A stretch of DNA of 64,000 nt. Source: Microcystis viridis FACHB-1342. Its GTDB lineage: Bacteria; Cyanobacteriota; Cyanobacteriia; Cyanobacteriales; Microcystaceae. The stretch is taken from assembly GCF_014698335.1 (NCBI RefSeq), contig NZ_JACJSV010000011.1, positions 1 to 64,000 of the forward strand, read 5' to 3'. The position numbers were made by a program, and so were the translations under genes. Positions 47,752 to 58,500 of the stretch are shown here, in pieces. The notes beneath the pieces were generated by a model that was given only the letters and a program-made list of their open reading frames with translations, ran no database searches and was not told the DNA's origin. Numbering within the stretch: position 1 is the stretch's first letter; every line of letters starts with the position of its first letter.

Positions 47752-49002
47752 ATGATGCAGGCCCACGATGTACTAACCCTTACCGAGCCGCCATTGGATT
47801 TAGATTTGATTGACCTAGACGAAGACTTCGATGATGAGGATATCGAGTTAGAGCTAGAAGAAACCAGCGATAGCAACGATGGCAAAAAAACCCGCCGCCT
47901 TGCCAGCGCTCGTCGTCGCGACGCCGCTAGAAAAAAACCCTATACAGAAGATTCGATTCGGATTTATCTGCAAGAGATCGGCAGGATTCGGTTATTGAGA
48001 GCGGAGGAGGAGATCGAATTAGCGAGAAAAATCGCCGATCTCCTGAAATTAGAACGCATTCGCGAAGATTTTTGCCTCTATAGCGATGCTGAATGGGGAA
48101 AACAGGTTTTCCTGTTCGAGCGCATCGAAAAAATTATCGTTGAAAAATCGGAAAAAGAGCCGAAACTATCGGATATTAAGGCTTATTTAGGTAAGACGGA
48201 GCTAACGGCTCCCCTGCTGGAAGAATGGCTGGCCAAATCAAAGGAATACTTATCGGCCTTTAAGCGTCGTTTGTACCATGGTCGTCGCGCTAAGGAAAAA
48301 ATGGTACAATCGAACCTGCGTTTAGTGGTTTCGATCGCCAAGAAATACATGAATCGCGGTCTTTCCTTCCAAGATTTAATTCAAGAAGGTTCCCTCGGTT
48401 TGATCCGTGCCGCCGAAAAATTCGACCACGAAAAGGGTTATAAATTCTCCACCTATGCCACTTGGTGGATTCGTCAAGCCATCACCCGGGCGATCGCCGA
48501 TCAATCCCGCACCATTCGTCTTCCCGTCCACCTCTACGAAACCATCTCCCGGATCAAAAAAACCACCAAGATTCTTTCTCAGGAAATGCGTCGCAAACCC
48601 ACCGAGGAAGAAATCGCCACCAAGATGGAGATGACCATCGAAAAACTGCGTTTTATTGCCAAATCTGCCCAATTACCGATTTCTCTAGAGACTCCTATCG
48701 GTAAAGAAGAAGATTCCCGTTTAGGAGACTTTATCGAAGCGGATGGGGAAACCCCAGAAGATGAAGTTTCTAAAAATTTATTACGCGAGGATTTAGAAAA
48801 CGTCCTCGATACCCTTAGTCCTCGCGAACGCGATGTGCTGCGGCTGCGCTACGGTTTAGATGACGGCCGGATGAAAACACTCGAAGAAATCGGCCAGATT
48901 TTCAACGTCACTCGCGAGCGCATTCGTCAAATAGAAGCCAAGGCCCTGCGGAAACTGCGTCACCCTAACCGTAATAGTATCCTCAAAGAGTACATTCGTT
49001 AA
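47752..49002 (+). CDS. sigA: Principal RNA polymerase sigma factor (group 1, RpoD/SigA)
   Basis: A 416-residue sigma-70 protein. An acidic N-terminal region (about 10-45) is followed by region 1.2 ([16 protein letters not shown]), regions 2.1-2.4 ([20 protein letters not shown] and [20 protein letters not shown]), region 3 and region 4.2 ([19 protein letters not shown]). The complete region set and the length near 420 residues fit the essential group 1 factor of cyanobacteria. ATG at 47752 or 47755. A clear terminator follows. Confidence 0.93.
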   Translation: MMQAHDVLTLTEPPLDLDLIDLDEDFDDEDIELELEETSDSNDGKKTRRLASARRRDAARKKPYTEDSIRIYLQEIGRIRLLRAEEEIELARKIADLLKLERIREDFCLYSDAEWGKQVFLFERIEKIIVEKSEKEPKLSDIKAYLGKTELTAPLLEEWLAKSKEYLSAFKRRLYHGRRAKEKMVQSNLRLVVSIAKKYMNRGLSFQDLIQEGSLGLIRAAEKFDHEKGYKFSTYATWWIRQAITRAIADQSRTIRLPVHLYETISRIKKTTKILSQEMRRKPTEEEIATKMEMTIEKLRFIAKSAQLPISLETPIGKEEDSRLGDFIEADGETPEDEVSKNLLREDLENVLDTLSPRERDVLRLRYGLDDGRMKTLEEIGQIFNVTRERIRQIEAKALRKLRHPNRNSILKEYIR

Positions 49003-49024
49003 TTTCCCGTCCTTAAAAAACTAG

Positions 49025-49054
49025 AAACTGAGTCTCATTGAGGCTCAGTTTTAT
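49025..49054 (+). terminator. Terminator after sigA
   Basis: Stem AAACTGAG / CTCAGTTT (49025-49032 and 49044-49051) followed by TATT, 23 bp after the stop. The T run is partly supplied by the stem. Confidence 0.8.
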
Positions 49055-49075
49055 TGTAATCTGCACCTACCTCGA

Positions 49076-49140
49076 CGGCTGCATCTCAATTTGGTCGAAA
49101 TATCCATATTATATTTTGGGCGCACGCGATGCGCCACTAG
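49076..49140 (+). mobile_element. MITE-like element, family B, partial copy
   Basis: Begins CGGCTGCATCTCAATTTGG and continues to GGGCGCACGCGATGCGCC, as in the other two copies, then joins directly to the DUF6883-like fragment. The right half of the element is absent. Confidence 0.7.
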
Positions 49141-49262
49141 CACGGATAGGTGAACTTGATTACTGCCGATTAATTCCCCCTCAACTCGATAGAAAGTCCC
49201 GTATTCGTTAGTAAGATATTCGATAGCGGGATTGACGAGGGTAAAACCAGCAGGATAACTGC
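49140..49262 (-). pseudogene. Fragment of a DUF6883-like gene
   Basis: Minus-strand frame reading SYPAGFTLVNPAIEYLTNEY, then GTFYRVEGELIGSNQV. It overlaps in sequence with the fragment at 35996-36140 (shared EYGTFYRVEGELI) and extends it upstream by about 18 residues. Cut on one side by the family B element and on the other by the AT-rich insertion. Confidence 0.55.
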
Positions 49263-49296
49263 TATACTATATTTATAGTTTACTGAGAGAATAGAA

Positions 49297-51402
49297 ATGG
49301 ATCACAATTGCGATGCTTGCGATTCTAAAATCGAAGATATTCCAGAGTTTATTCGTCAAAACCTCATTGTCGTAACATATAATATATGGACAGACAGCTG
49401 TAAGGCAATTAAAGAATTAAAAGACAATGATTACAACAAACACCTGATTTTAATTATAACAGATTTAGAAGAAGAAATTTTAGAAAATCGAGAAAAATTT
49501 TCAAAAAATCAATTTGCCAGAAATTATTTTACTACACAGATTAAACAATATTTAGAAGACCCAAAAAAATCTGCTGGGGAGCCATCGGCTAAGAGTTTAT
49601 GGGCAAAACCAATATCTACTCAGTTGAAATTTATTTTAGAAGCTTTAAATTCAGCATCAGATTCTAAAAAATTTGAATTAAAAGACATATTATATTTTGT
49701 TGAAATAATACAAAGAGAGATAATTTCAGTAGAAAGTCTTGAAGGTTTACTTAATTTACTTATTACAGAAATCCTCAAAGAAGAAATGAATCGAGAGGAA
49801 TTAAAATTTATCGTTAACACTATTATAATAATGTTTATTGAGCGAGGATACCATGTTAAAACTCTAGAAAATTTATTACCTAAACAATTATCTTTGTTTC
49901 AAGATCATTGGAACCTTATAAGTAAAAGTAAATATCGATTGTATTTATACCGTGCACTCATATATGAATCACCCAAATATAACGAGGAAGTTTATTCTGA
50001 AGACGAAGACTATAAAATTGCCCTCAAGCAATATTATGACTCTTTGGGGCTTAAAGATAGGATTTTTCTGATGAAAAAAATTTATGTCGAACCACCTAAA
50101 AAGTATAAGGTTATTTTTAAAATTTCTAATTTTGCTCTAGCCAATTCTCAATCATTAAATATAGGTAACGTTTATTTTTATATTCCGCGAATTCATGGAA
50201 AAATAACAAAAAGTATTTTTCGAGACGACACATACATAGATGAAAGTTCTGATCTTGTTCAGTTTGAAAAAAGAATACAGGAATTTGAAGTGATGTCCGA
50301 GAGTATTTATTATGTTGCTGTTGACATCGAAGGAAATGATTTTTATTCAATGAAGGATCAAGCGATAAGAACAGTAGAGAGGGCTGTGTCTGTCTTTTTC
50401 CGAAAGGATACTCTCATGAAAAAGACAAATAACAACGAAATACAAATAATGTTAAATAATTACATTATCTGTGACGATCTAGGTGAGGGTGCTTTTTTTG
50501 AGCATTCTTATATATCGAATGAAGAATTTGATATTCCTAATAATATTTATACTGACAGAATTGGTCCTTGGCTTTCTTCTAAAAACTCACTTAATAAAAG
50601 CGTTGAAACATGGTTAACTGCCATTGAACTATATCGTAAATCTGTTGAGTCAGTACAAAGTTCCGACGCGCTTCTATATTCTTGGTATTCCCTTGAGCAT
50701 TTTATCAATAAATCGGAAAAAATTACTGTGAGGCTTCCGAAGGAAAAGGAATTTGATAAATCTGTTTTTGGAGAATGGTACAATGCGGACAATATTTCAG
50801 TCCTACAATTATTGCTCGCTATTGTTACCATTAAATCCAAGTTTTTTGATCTCCTAATTACTTTTGCGGATAATTTAGCGAGAAAAGGCTTTCCATGGGA
50901 TAGATACTCAGTATCTGATGAAATTTTAAATATATTTTTTATTAGTAAAAAAGATAACGGTTCTATTGGGATAAACGCAAGTAATTTTCTTGAAAACTTT
51001 CAATTAATTTTTGATGATTTTGAGCAGAAAAATAGTCAATTCGATAAATATATAAGTGAGATTCGTGGTCATTTTATTGATCACACAACTTGCTTGAATA
51101 AAATAAAACAAGCAATAATCGATGTCAAAAATGATGTGTATAATATCTATCGCATTAGAAATATGCTAGTTCATAGTAGTAACACAAAAAGTAAGCTTTT
51201 AGAAGATTATTCAAAAAGAAATAAGGAATACAGCTTAAGACTTATTTTAGAAATCAGAAAACATTTATTTGCAACCGAGAGTGATACTGAAATACAGCCG
51301 ATAAATACTTATTTTACAAGGATGATAATTGATGCTAACGTGGCATTTGAAGCAGTAGTCAATAATGATATGGATAAATTCAGAAAATGGATAATACAAT
51401 AA
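49297..51402 (+). CDS. AT-rich hypothetical protein with HEPN-like C-terminal motif
   Basis: A 701-residue protein of mostly helical, Lys/Asn/Ile-rich composition, clearly AT-richer than its neighbours. Near residue 622 it has RIRNMLVHSS, a match to the HEPN RNase motif Rx4H, and near residue 465 the helix YSWYSLEHFINKSEK that resembles the partner helix of HEPN/Apea folds. Two N-terminal Cys pairs are not conserved-looking. No membrane segments. It sits alone between fragments of other genes, as expected for a transferred defence-type gene. The RNase role is inference. Confidence 0.55.
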   Translation: MDHNCDACDSKIEDIPEFIRQNLIVVTYNIWTDSCKAIKELKDNDYNKHLILIITDLEEEILENREKFSKNQFARNYFTTQIKQYLEDPKKSAGEPSAKSLWAKPISTQLKFILEALNSASDSKKFELKDILYFVEIIQREIISVESLEGLLNLLITEILKEEMNREELKFIVNTIIIMFIERGYHVKTLENLLPKQLSLFQDHWNLISKSKYRLYLYRALIYESPKYNEEVYSEDEDYKIALKQYYDSLGLKDRIFLMKKIYVEPPKKYKVIFKISNFALANSQSLNIGNVYFYIPRIHGKITKSIFRDDTYIDESSDLVQFEKRIQEFEVMSESIYYVAVDIEGNDFYSMKDQAIRTVERAVSVFFRKDTLMKKTNNNEIQIMLNNYIICDDLGEGAFFEHSYISNEEFDIPNNIYTDRIGPWLSSKNSLNKSVETWLTAIELYRKSVESVQSSDALLYSWYSLEHFINKSEKITVRLPKEKEFDKSVFGEWYNADNISVLQLLLAIVTIKSKFFDLLITFADNLARKGFPWDRYSVSDEILNIFFISKKDNGSIGINASNFLENFQLIFDDFEQKNSQFDKYISEIRGHFIDHTTCLNKIKQAIIDVKNDVYNIYRIRNMLVHSSNTKSKLLEDYSKRNKEYSLRLILEIRKHLFATESDTEIQPINTYFTRMIIDANVAFEAVVNNDMDKFRKWIIQ

Positions 51403-51410
51403 GAAATTCT

Positions 51411-51795
51411 ACGACAAGTAGCCGCAAAAATTGATAATATCGGGGGTAGAACTGAAAAAAGCAATTTAGCCGCCGCTACAGCAATTCTGGCGGGGTTAGT
51501 ATTAAGTAAGGAAATCATCGGAAGCTTATTAAGGGAAGAAATTATGCGCGAATCAGTTATTTATCAGGATATCCGGGAAAGTGGAAAAGCACAAGGAAGA
51601 GAGGAAGGAAGACGAGAAGAAGCGGTTTCTTTAATTCTACGGCTACTTAACCGTCGTTTAGGTGAAATATCCTCGACTTTAAGCCAACAAATCCGAGAAC
51701 TATCTCTAGAACAATTAGAAACTTTAGGAGAAGCGCTGCTCGATTTTACTAGCTTGACAGATCTGACCGCTTGGTTATCGGAGATAGAAACTTAA
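51411..51795 (+). pseudogene. C-terminal part of an Rpn/DUF4351-type protein
   Basis: The open frame reads VAAKIDNIGGRTEKSNLAAA, LAGLVLSKEIIGSLL and then, from ATG 51544, MRESVIYQDIRESGKAQGRE with a DUF4351-like tail. This is the C-terminal third of a cyanobacterial Rpn-family nuclease; the catalytic N-terminal part is missing, cut at the end of the AT-rich gene. An 83-residue product from 51544 could still be made. Confidence 0.65.
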
Positions 51796-51867
51796 ATCCC
51801 CAGAAGATGTCTGCTCGTCCTGCGTTAAATTTTTAAATACCGGCTTTTTTCCCGTATTGATTTAACT

Positions 51868-53340
51868 ATGGCTACCAGCGATATTCCCCATTCTACTCAC
51901 TCATCCCCAAAACCCCTGCCAAAACTGGGGCTTTTCACCATGTTTCGTTTAGGACTCTTTCAGATGGGACTAGGTATTATGTCCCTGCTGACTTTGGGGG
52001 TTCTCAATCGGATTATGATCGATGAGTTAAAAGTTTTACCCTTTCTCGCCGCAGCTGCGATCGCTATGCACCAGTTTGTTAGTCCGGCGCGCATCTGGTT
52101 TGGGCAAAGATCCGACGGTAAAACTATTTTCGGTCATCATCGCAGCGGTTATGTCTGGATTGGGGCGGCAGTTTTTACCGCTTTAGCTTTTATTGCTTTG
52201 CAGGTAGTCTGGCAATTGGGACTTAGTATTCAAACTTCGGGATGGAATACCATTTCCTACGCTTGGATTGCCCTCTTAGCCCTAATTTTCGCCCTCTACG
52301 GACTAGCTTTAAGTGCCAGTTCCACCCCTTTTGCTGCCCTCTTGGTGGATGTGTCCGATGAAGATAATCGATCGCAATTAGTTGCTATAGTTTGGTCAAT
52401 GCTGATGGTGGGAATCGTCGTCGGGGCGATCGTTAGTTCTCGTTTGCTGGATACTCCCAATATCTGCGGTACAAATATTTTGACCTATGATCCGACTCAA
52501 TCAGCCCCTATAGCCAATATTCCGCAACTACAGGCGAATATTAACCCCGTGTTTGCGATTATGCCCGCTATCGTTTTCGGTCTCTGTATTTTAGCGACTT
52601 TTGGCGTAGAAAAAAAATATTCTCGTTTTAGTAGTCGGTCCACTCTTGTGCAAAGAGAGGATCAAATTACCTTTAAAGATGCCCTACAAGTTCTCACCGC
52701 TAGTCGGCAAACCGGTTTATTTTTCACCTTTCTGCTGATGATGACTTTGAGTTTATTTATGCAGGATGCAATTATGGAACCCTTTGGCGGCGAGGTTTTT
52801 GGGATGTGTATCGCCCAAACCACCCAATTAAACGCTTTTTGGGGAACCGGAACCCTTTTTGGTATTGCTGCCACGGGATTTATGCTAATTCCCCGCATCG
52901 GTAAACAAAAAACCACTAAATATGGCTGTATTTTTGCAACAATTTGTTTTATTCTCTTGATTTTTGCCGGCTTTTCTGCTAATCAAAGTTTATTAAAATC
53001 AAGCTTGCTCTTTTTCGGTTTAGCTTCGGGAATGATTACCGCTGGGGCTACCAGTTTAATGTTAGATTTAACCGCCGCCGAAACTGCGGGAACTTTTATC
53101 GGCGCTTGGGGATTATCACAAGCGATCGCCAGGGGATTGGCCACGGTTTTAGGCGGTACGATTTTAAATATCGGTAAAGTTATCTTTTCTAGTCCGGTTT
53201 TAGCCTATAGCTTAGTTTTCCTCGTGCAAGCATTGGGAATGATCCTGGCAGTTTGGTTATTAAGTCGCGTCGATGTCAAGGAATTTAAGGAAAATGCCCG
53301 AGCAGCGATCGCAACAGTAATGAAAGGAGAGATCGACTAG
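51868..53340 (+). CDS. PucC/BCD-family MFS transporter
   Basis: A 490-residue membrane protein with about 12 hydrophobic segments. The early blocks FRLGLFQMGLGIMSLLTLGV and LNRIMIDELKVLP, and SPARIWFGQRSDGKTIFG, match the bacteriochlorophyll delivery (PucC/LhaA) family of the major facilitator superfamily. In cyanobacteria these proteins are thought to aid chlorophyll-protein assembly. The exact cargo is not known. Single gene with its own leader. Confidence 0.88.
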   Translation: MATSDIPHSTHSSPKPLPKLGLFTMFRLGLFQMGLGIMSLLTLGVLNRIMIDELKVLPFLAAAAIAMHQFVSPARIWFGQRSDGKTIFGHHRSGYVWIGAAVFTALAFIALQVVWQLGLSIQTSGWNTISYAWIALLALIFALYGLALSASSTPFAALLVDVSDEDNRSQLVAIVWSMLMVGIVVGAIVSSRLLDTPNICGTNILTYDPTQSAPIANIPQLQANINPVFAIMPAIVFGLCILATFGVEKKYSRFSSRSTLVQREDQITFKDALQVLTASRQTGLFFTFLLMMTLSLFMQDAIMEPFGGEVFGMCIAQTTQLNAFWGTGTLFGIAATGFMLIPRIGKQKTTKYGCIFATICFILLIFAGFSANQSLLKSSLLFFGLASGMITAGATSLMLDLTAAETAGTFIGAWGLSQAIARGLATVLGGTILNIGKVIFSSPVLAYSLVFLVQALGMILAVWLLSRVDVKEFKENARAAIATVMKGEID

Positions 53341-53454
53341 CAAAAGCAAGTAAAAGTGAGATAACAGGAGAATTAGCCCGATCGGGGGAAGTTGGTTAGC
53401 AGCTTTTTTCCTATCCTAAAAGTAGAGAAGAAAACGAAAGAGGAGGCTAAAACG

Positions 53455-53892
53455 ATGAAAAGGACTTTAATGATTGCCCTAGGTTCCCTAGCTTCCTTAC
53501 TGCTGATTAACCCCGTCGGTGCGGAAAATCCCCGACAGGTGCAACAATTATTGAATACGGGGGAATGTCCGGGGTGTGATCTCCGGGGTGCCGATTTAAG
53601 AGGGGCGCATCTAATCGGTGCAGATTTGAGAAAAGCGAATTTACAGGGAGCTAATCTCGAGGAAGCTAACTTAGAGGGCGCAGATTTGACCGATGCTAAC
53701 CTAGAAGGCGCAAATTTAACCGCAGTTCTTCTGACTAATGCCAGTTTAAATCAAGCTAATCTCAATGGAGTTAATTTCACCAGTGCCATGATCTATGATG
53801 CTGATGTGACGGGTGCGTCAATGGGGGGAATTAACTTGACAAATGCTCAGATTTATGGTACCGGCATCGCTGTGGGTGGTGAAAATCCTTAG
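53455..53892 (+). CDS. Secreted pentapeptide-repeat protein
   Basis: About 145 residues from MKRTLMIALGSLASLLL, a signal peptide with cleavage probably after VGA. The mature part has about 15 A(D/N)LxG-type pentapeptide repeats (ADLRGAHLIGADLRKANLQ and onward) forming a right-handed beta-helix. A CPGC motif precedes the repeats. Codons upstream of 53455 do not look like a signal peptide, so this ATG with AGAGGAGG just before it is preferred. Function unknown; periplasm or lumen. Confidence 0.85.
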   Translation: MKRTLMIALGSLASLLLINPVGAENPRQVQQLLNTGECPGCDLRGADLRGAHLIGADLRKANLQGANLEEANLEGADLTDANLEGANLTAVLLTNASLNQANLNGVNFTSAMIYDADVTGASMGGINLTNAQIYGTGIAVGGENP

Positions 53893-53926
53893 ATGTTCTT
53901 GTCCTCAAAATATAGTTAATTTTGTA

Positions 53927-53955
53927 ACAGATGCGAGTGTCGCGTCTGTTTTTTT
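53927..53955 (+). terminator. Terminator after the pentapeptide-repeat gene
   Basis: Stem ACAGATGCGA / TCGCGTCTGT (one G-T pair) with a GTG loop, then TTTTTTT. Strong Rho-independent terminator 35 bp after the stop. Confidence 0.92.
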
Positions 53956-53964
53956 ATACACTCT

Positions 53965-54069
53965 TAAGTAGGTAGGTGTTAAAAATTGTCAGATACCCCC
54001 CTTATCAAGGGGGGGCAGGGGGGATCGAACCCAAAATCTATCTTTAATTTAATTATAACCACTTACTTA
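53965..54069. mobile_element. MITE-like element, family A copy
   Basis: 105 bp, starts TAAGTAGGTAGGTGTTA and ends TTATAACCACTTACTTA, with the CCCCCCTTATCAAGGGGG core. It lies between a terminator and the response-regulator gene, so the first 38 codons of the longest open frame of that gene are element DNA. Confidence 0.8.
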
Positions 54070-54099
54070 CTAAATAGTTTGAGTTATAAAATAACCGGC

Positions 54100-55206
54100 A
54101 TGACTCAACCCACACCGCGCTCTAGTGTCTTAATTGTCGATGATTTGCCCAATAATGTGCGGCTATTGTCGATTATGCTCACCGAGAAGGGATATCAGGT
54201 ACGCAAAGCGATTAATGGACAGATGGCCCTGAATACAGTGCGATCGCTAATTCCCGATCTGATCCTCCTCGATATTAATATGCCCGATCTCAATGGTTAT
54301 CAAGTTTGTGAACAGTTAAAAGCTGATGAAAAAACCAGAGAAATTCCCGTGATTTTTATCAGCGCTCTTGATGATGTTTTAGATAAAGTCAAAGCTTTTC
54401 AAGTGGGAGGTGTCGATTATATTTCTAAACCTTTTCAAGGGGAAGAAGTCATGGCCCGCATTGAAAATCAATTAACTATTTGCCGTCAAAAAAAACAACT
54501 ACAAAACGAAATTAAAGAACGTCAAAAAACTGAGGAAACTTTAGAAATTTATCTTCATGCTGTCTCTCACGATCTCCGCAATCCCGTGATCGGGATGTCA
54601 ATGATCTTAAATAATTTAATTAAAAATTCTCAGGGAGAAACTAAAGAAGTATCCCGGAAGATTTTACAACAGATGGCCAACAGTTGCGATCGACAATTAA
54701 CTTTAATTGATTCTCTTGTCGAAACCCGACAAAATGATCTTTGGGGAGTTTTCCTAGAACTAAATCCTTTATCTCTCTACGAAATTGGTCAACAGATCGG
54801 TCAGGAATGGGAGTTAAGATTAAAGGAAAATCAAGCAACTTTAATTAATAACTTTTCCCCCGATTTACCCTTAGTTAATGCCGACGCTCACCATCTCTGG
54901 CGAGTTTTTGAGAATTTATTAGCCAATGCCCTTAAACACAATCCCCAAGGAATAATTATCACTTTCTCGGCTAGACTAGAGGGCAATTATCTCCGGTGTA
55001 CTATTGCCGATAATGGGGTGGGAATTAGCGAAACCCAGAGAAAACAATTATTTGATCGCTATCAACGAGGCAATAATAATAATCAGATTAGTTTAGGACT
55101 AGGTTTATATCTATGTCGTCAAATTATCCATGCTCACGGAGGCGAAATTGGCATTATGAATAATGATGAAAAAGGTTCACAATTTTGGTTTACTTTGCCC
55201 TACTAA
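54100..55206 (+). CDS. Hybrid response regulator-histidine kinase
   Basis: About 368 residues from MTQPTPRSSVLIVDD. A receiver domain (Asp14, Asp15, phospho-acceptor Asp58 in LLDINMPD, Lys near 109 in YISKPF) is followed by a coiled linker. A histidine kinase follows, with H box HAVSHDLRNPV (His near 158), N box NLLANALKHN and G boxes IADNGVGI and GLGLGLYLC. It probably relays phosphate from another kinase. No sensor or membrane part. The frame is open back to 53986, but that part lies in a family A element, so the ATG at 54100 is chosen. Partners unknown. Confidence 0.9.
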   Translation: MTQPTPRSSVLIVDDLPNNVRLLSIMLTEKGYQVRKAINGQMALNTVRSLIPDLILLDINMPDLNGYQVCEQLKADEKTREIPVIFISALDDVLDKVKAFQVGGVDYISKPFQGEEVMARIENQLTICRQKKQLQNEIKERQKTEETLEIYLHAVSHDLRNPVIGMSMILNNLIKNSQGETKEVSRKILQQMANSCDRQLTLIDSLVETRQNDLWGVFLELNPLSLYEIGQQIGQEWELRLKENQATLINNFSPDLPLVNADAHHLWRVFENLLANALKHNPQGIIITFSARLEGNYLRCTIADNGVGISETQRKQLFDRYQRGNNNNQISLGLGLYLCRQIIHAHGGEIGIMNNDEKGSQFWFTLPY

Positions 55207-55215
55207 GCTGTTGAC

Positions 55216-55345
55216 TAAGTAGGTAGATGTTAAAAACTTTCAGACACCCCCCTTATCAAGGGGGGATCCCCCCGCCTATCGGCACCCCCCTTATCAAGGG
55301 GGGCAGGGGGGATCTATCTTCAATTTAATTATAACCAGCTACTTA
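55216..55345. mobile_element. MITE-like element, family A copy with internal duplication
   Basis: 130 bp, begins TAAGTAGGTAGATGTTA and ends TTATAACCAGCTACTTA. The CACCCCCCTTATCAAGG core is present twice, separated by CCCGCCTATCGG. It follows the response-regulator stop by 10 bp. Confidence 0.8.
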
Positions 55346-55464
55346 TCTACATTACTCGTTAAGACTGTCTATGAGCAGGAAGAGCTAGTTTAAACATTTG
55401 TTTTTTTCTGTGACTGCGGAAAGAAAGGGCTAAGATCTATCTAGATCAACTATCTTCACTTGCC

Positions 55465-58251
55465 ATGGCCGCTAATGCCGACTATTCTGCCCATTCTAGA
55501 CTTAACTTGCAACAACCTTGGCATACCTATTCGGTGGAAACCACCCTATCTATCCTCGGTAGTTCGGCTGTTAATGGCCTCAATAGGGAGCAAATCGCCC
55601 AAAGAATTAAATATTATGGCAAAAATGAACTAAAAGAACGTCCAGGGCGCAGTAATTGGCAAATTCTCCTAGATCAGTTTACCAATATTATGCTCCTCCT
55701 CTTAATTGCCGTGGCCATAATTTCCGGAGGACTGGATTTACTGGCATTGCAGCGCGGTCATCTGGCTAAAATTGGTGTTCCCTTCAAAGATACGATCGCT
55801 ATTTTAACAATTGTCATCCTCAATGGCATCCTCGGCTATCTGCAAGAAAGTCGCGCCGAAAAAGCTCTGGCCGCTTTAAAAAAACTTTCCTCTCCCCAAG
55901 TTAATGTTATCCGCGAGGGTCAACGCAGAGAAATAGATGCGGTTAATCTCGTCCCTGGGGACATCATGCTGATTGAAGCGGGAACCCAAATCAGCGCCGA
56001 CGGCCAAATTATCGAAGCTTTTAACCTGCAAATTCGCGAATCGGCCTTGACAGGAGAGGCAAATAGTGTTAATAAATCCGCCTCCATTGACCCCTTAGAC
56101 AGGGATACTCCCCTTGGCGATCGCTTAAATTTTGTCTTTACTGGAACAGAGGTACTGCAAGGCCGGGCTAAGGTCATCGTTACCAATACGGGGATGACCA
56201 CGGAATTAGGCAAAATCGCTCAAATGTTAGCAACAGTCGGCAATGAACCCACTCCTCTCCAAAAAAGAATGACTCACTTGGGTAATGTCCTTGTTGCTGG
56301 TTCTCTCATTCTAGTGGCCCTGACTATTACCATCGGCCTGATCAATGCCGGTTGGTCGGCCCTAGAGGAATTAGTGGAAGTTTCCCTTAGTATGGCAGTA
56401 GCCGTCGTTCCCGAAGGATTACCCGCAGTTATCACCCTAACTCTCGCCCTAGGTACCCAACGCATGGTCAAACGTCAGGCCTTGATTCGTAAACTGCCGG
56501 CAGTAGAAACCCTTGGTTCCGTTAATGTGATCTGTTCCGACAAAACCGGGACGCTAACGGAAAATAAAATGACCGTGCGGGAGATAGGGACAATTAATCG
56601 CAATTTTTCGGTGACTGGAGAAGGATATAGCCCAAAAGGACAATTTTTAGACACCGAGCAACGGGCGATCGATCCCAAAACCGATCTAGAATTACATCAT
56701 CTCTTAATTGCCAGTGTCCTCTGCAACGATGCCAGTTTAAACCTCGATAACGGTCAGGATAGCATTTTAGGCGACCCCACAGAAGGAGCCTTATTAGTTT
56801 TAGGGGCGAAAGCGGGCTTAAATTTATCCCTAACCAAGCAAGAGTTCCCTAGAATCGCTGAAATCCCCTTTTCTTCTCAAAGAAAGCGAATGTCGGTCAT
56901 TTGTCAAGGAGTCAATCCCGTACTATTTACCAAAGGTTCCCCGGAATTAATTCTTGAACAGTGTCTCTCCTATCAATCGGGATTAGAAAGTCTTCCTTTT
57001 GGGGATAGGGAAAAAGAAAAAGTCTTAGTCGCTAACAATGCTATGGCTAACAGGGGTTTACGAGTCTTAGGATTGGCCTATAAAAACCTGATTTATCCGC
57101 CAGAATCAAATGAAATCAGCGAAGATGCCCTAATTTGGTTAGGAATGGTCGGTATGATCGACGCAGCGCGACCGGAGGTACAAATCGCCGTGGCTAGGTG
57201 TCGAGAAGCGGGAATCCGTCCAATCATGATCACCGGTGATCATCAATTAACCGCTCTAGCGGTGGCTAAAAGTCTTGGTATTGCCCAAGCGGGAGCTTTA
57301 GTCATCTCAGGGCGAGAATTAGATAAATTATCACCAATTCAGCTAGAAAACATCATTGACAAAACTAACATCTATGCCCGTGTTTCCCCCGAACATAAAT
57401 TAACTATTGTCCGCGCCTTGCAAAAAAAGGGTAAATTTGTTGCTATGACCGGAGATGGGGTGAATGATGCTCCGGCCTTGAAACAAGCAGATATCGGCAT
57501 TGCCATGGGAATCTCCGGCACCGATGTCACCAGAGAGGCTAGTGATATGATTCTCCTTGATGATAATTTTGCCACTATCGTCGCTGCCACGGAAGAAGGG
57601 CGAGTGGTTTATAACAATATTCGCAGTTTTATTAAATATATTCTCGGCAGTAATATCGGGGAAGTGATTACTATCGCTGCTTCGCCTCTTTTGGGTTTAG
57701 CTACTCCTCTCACTCCCCTACAAATTCTCTGGATGAATTTAGTTACTGATGGTTTACCCGCGTTAGCTTTGGCAGTGGAACCCGCTTCTCCTAATATTAT
57801 GCGTCGCCCTCCTTTTAGTCCCCAAGAAAGTATTTTTGCTCGCGGTTTGGGCAGTTATATTGTGAGAATTGGGATTATTTTTTCGATTATTAATATCACT
57901 CAAATGTTAATCGCTGTGCGCTTGGATCCGCTTTTTGGTAATACCGGTTCATGGAAAACTATGGTTTTTACTACTCTCTGTTTAGCTCAGATGGGTCATG
58001 CCATTTCTGTGCGATCGAGCGATCATCTTACCATAGAAATGAATCCTTTGACTAATCCCTATCTTTGGGTAGCAGTAACCCTGACGACAATTTTTCAACT
58101 GATGTTAATCTATGTTCCTGCCCTGCGGGATTTTTTCGGTACTCAATTTTTAACTAAAGAAGAATTATTAATCTGTTTGGGATTTAGTACCTTGTTATTC
58201 GTTTGGGTGGAGTTAGAAAAATTATTTACCCGTTGGTATCATCGGCGATAA
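55465..58251 (+). CDS. Ca2+-transporting P-type ATPase (P2A type)
   Basis: A 928-residue pump with ten expected membrane segments. The phosphorylation site [13 protein letters not shown] has Asp near 359; [12 protein letters not shown] is the hinge motif and TGEA the dephosphorylation loop. Ion-site residues match SERCA: PEGLPAV in M4, SNIGEV in M5 and [12 protein letters not shown] in M6. This pattern favours Ca2+ export from the cytoplasm, as for PacL. The N-terminal domain is short. Single gene; length close to cyanobacterial PacL. Confidence 0.93.
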   Translation: MAANADYSAHSRLNLQQPWHTYSVETTLSILGSSAVNGLNREQIAQRIKYYGKNELKERPGRSNWQILLDQFTNIMLLLLIAVAIISGGLDLLALQRGHLAKIGVPFKDTIAILTIVILNGILGYLQESRAEKALAALKKLSSPQVNVIREGQRREIDAVNLVPGDIMLIEAGTQISADGQIIEAFNLQIRESALTGEANSVNKSASIDPLDRDTPLGDRLNFVFTGTEVLQGRAKVIVTNTGMTTELGKIAQMLATVGNEPTPLQKRMTHLGNVLVAGSLILVALTITIGLINAGWSALEELVEVSLSMAVAVVPEGLPAVITLTLALGTQRMVKRQALIRKLPAVETLGSVNVICSDKTGTLTENKMTVREIGTINRNFSVTGEGYSPKGQFLDTEQRAIDPKTDLELHHLLIASVLCNDASLNLDNGQDSILGDPTEGALLVLGAKAGLNLSLTKQEFPRIAEIPFSSQRKRMSVICQGVNPVLFTKGSPELILEQCLSYQSGLESLPFGDREKEKVLVANNAMANRGLRVLGLAYKNLIYPPESNEISEDALIWLGMVGMIDAARPEVQIAVARCREAGIRPIMITGDHQLTALAVAKSLGIAQAGALVISGRELDKLSPIQLENIIDKTNIYARVSPEHKLTIVRALQKKGKFVAMTGDGVNDAPALKQADIGIAMGISGTDVTREASDMILLDDNFATIVAATEEGRVVYNNIRSFIKYILGSNIGEVITIAASPLLGLATPLTPLQILWMNLVTDGLPALALAVEPASPNIMRRPPFSPQESIFARGLGSYIVRIGIIFSIINITQMLIAVRLDPLFGNTGSWKTMVFTTLCLAQMGHAISVRSSDHLTIEMNPLTNPYLWVAVTLTTIFQLMLIYVPALRDFFGTQFLTKEELLICLGFSTLLFVWVELEKLFTRWYHRR

Positions 58252-58500
58252 CCAGAGAGTTTTTTTCATTGTTCAGTAAACAGTGAATTGAAAACTCAAA
58301 TCTCATAACTGATAAACCCCATCCACAGGGAAAACCATAGTTTGGCTTTTTCAGCTACGATCCTTATATAGCAATACTTTTAAGGCTTAGTGCCTTGGCC
58401 GTAAAATTCCAGTTCTCTAGCTGATTGCGATTTGGCTTACTATTAAAAATTGTTTTGATCTAAGATTGAATCAGCAATATTTTATTGGGAGTATCAAACA
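58252..58500. other. Intergenic region upstream of the NLR-like module
   Basis: Contains TTCAGTAAACAGTGAATTG (a single unit related to the 44860 repeats) and AT-rich DNA. TATTTTATTGGGAG just before 58501 gives a plausible ribosome site; the promoter of the module should be here but is not clear. Confidence 0.35.

Noticed and set aside
47512-47766. Minus-strand 84-codon frame overlapping the sigA start
   Set aside because: No family features, overlaps the sigA start codon and lies in its likely leader.
48376-48704. Several frames inside sigA on both strands
   Set aside because: Shadows of a strongly conserved coding sequence.
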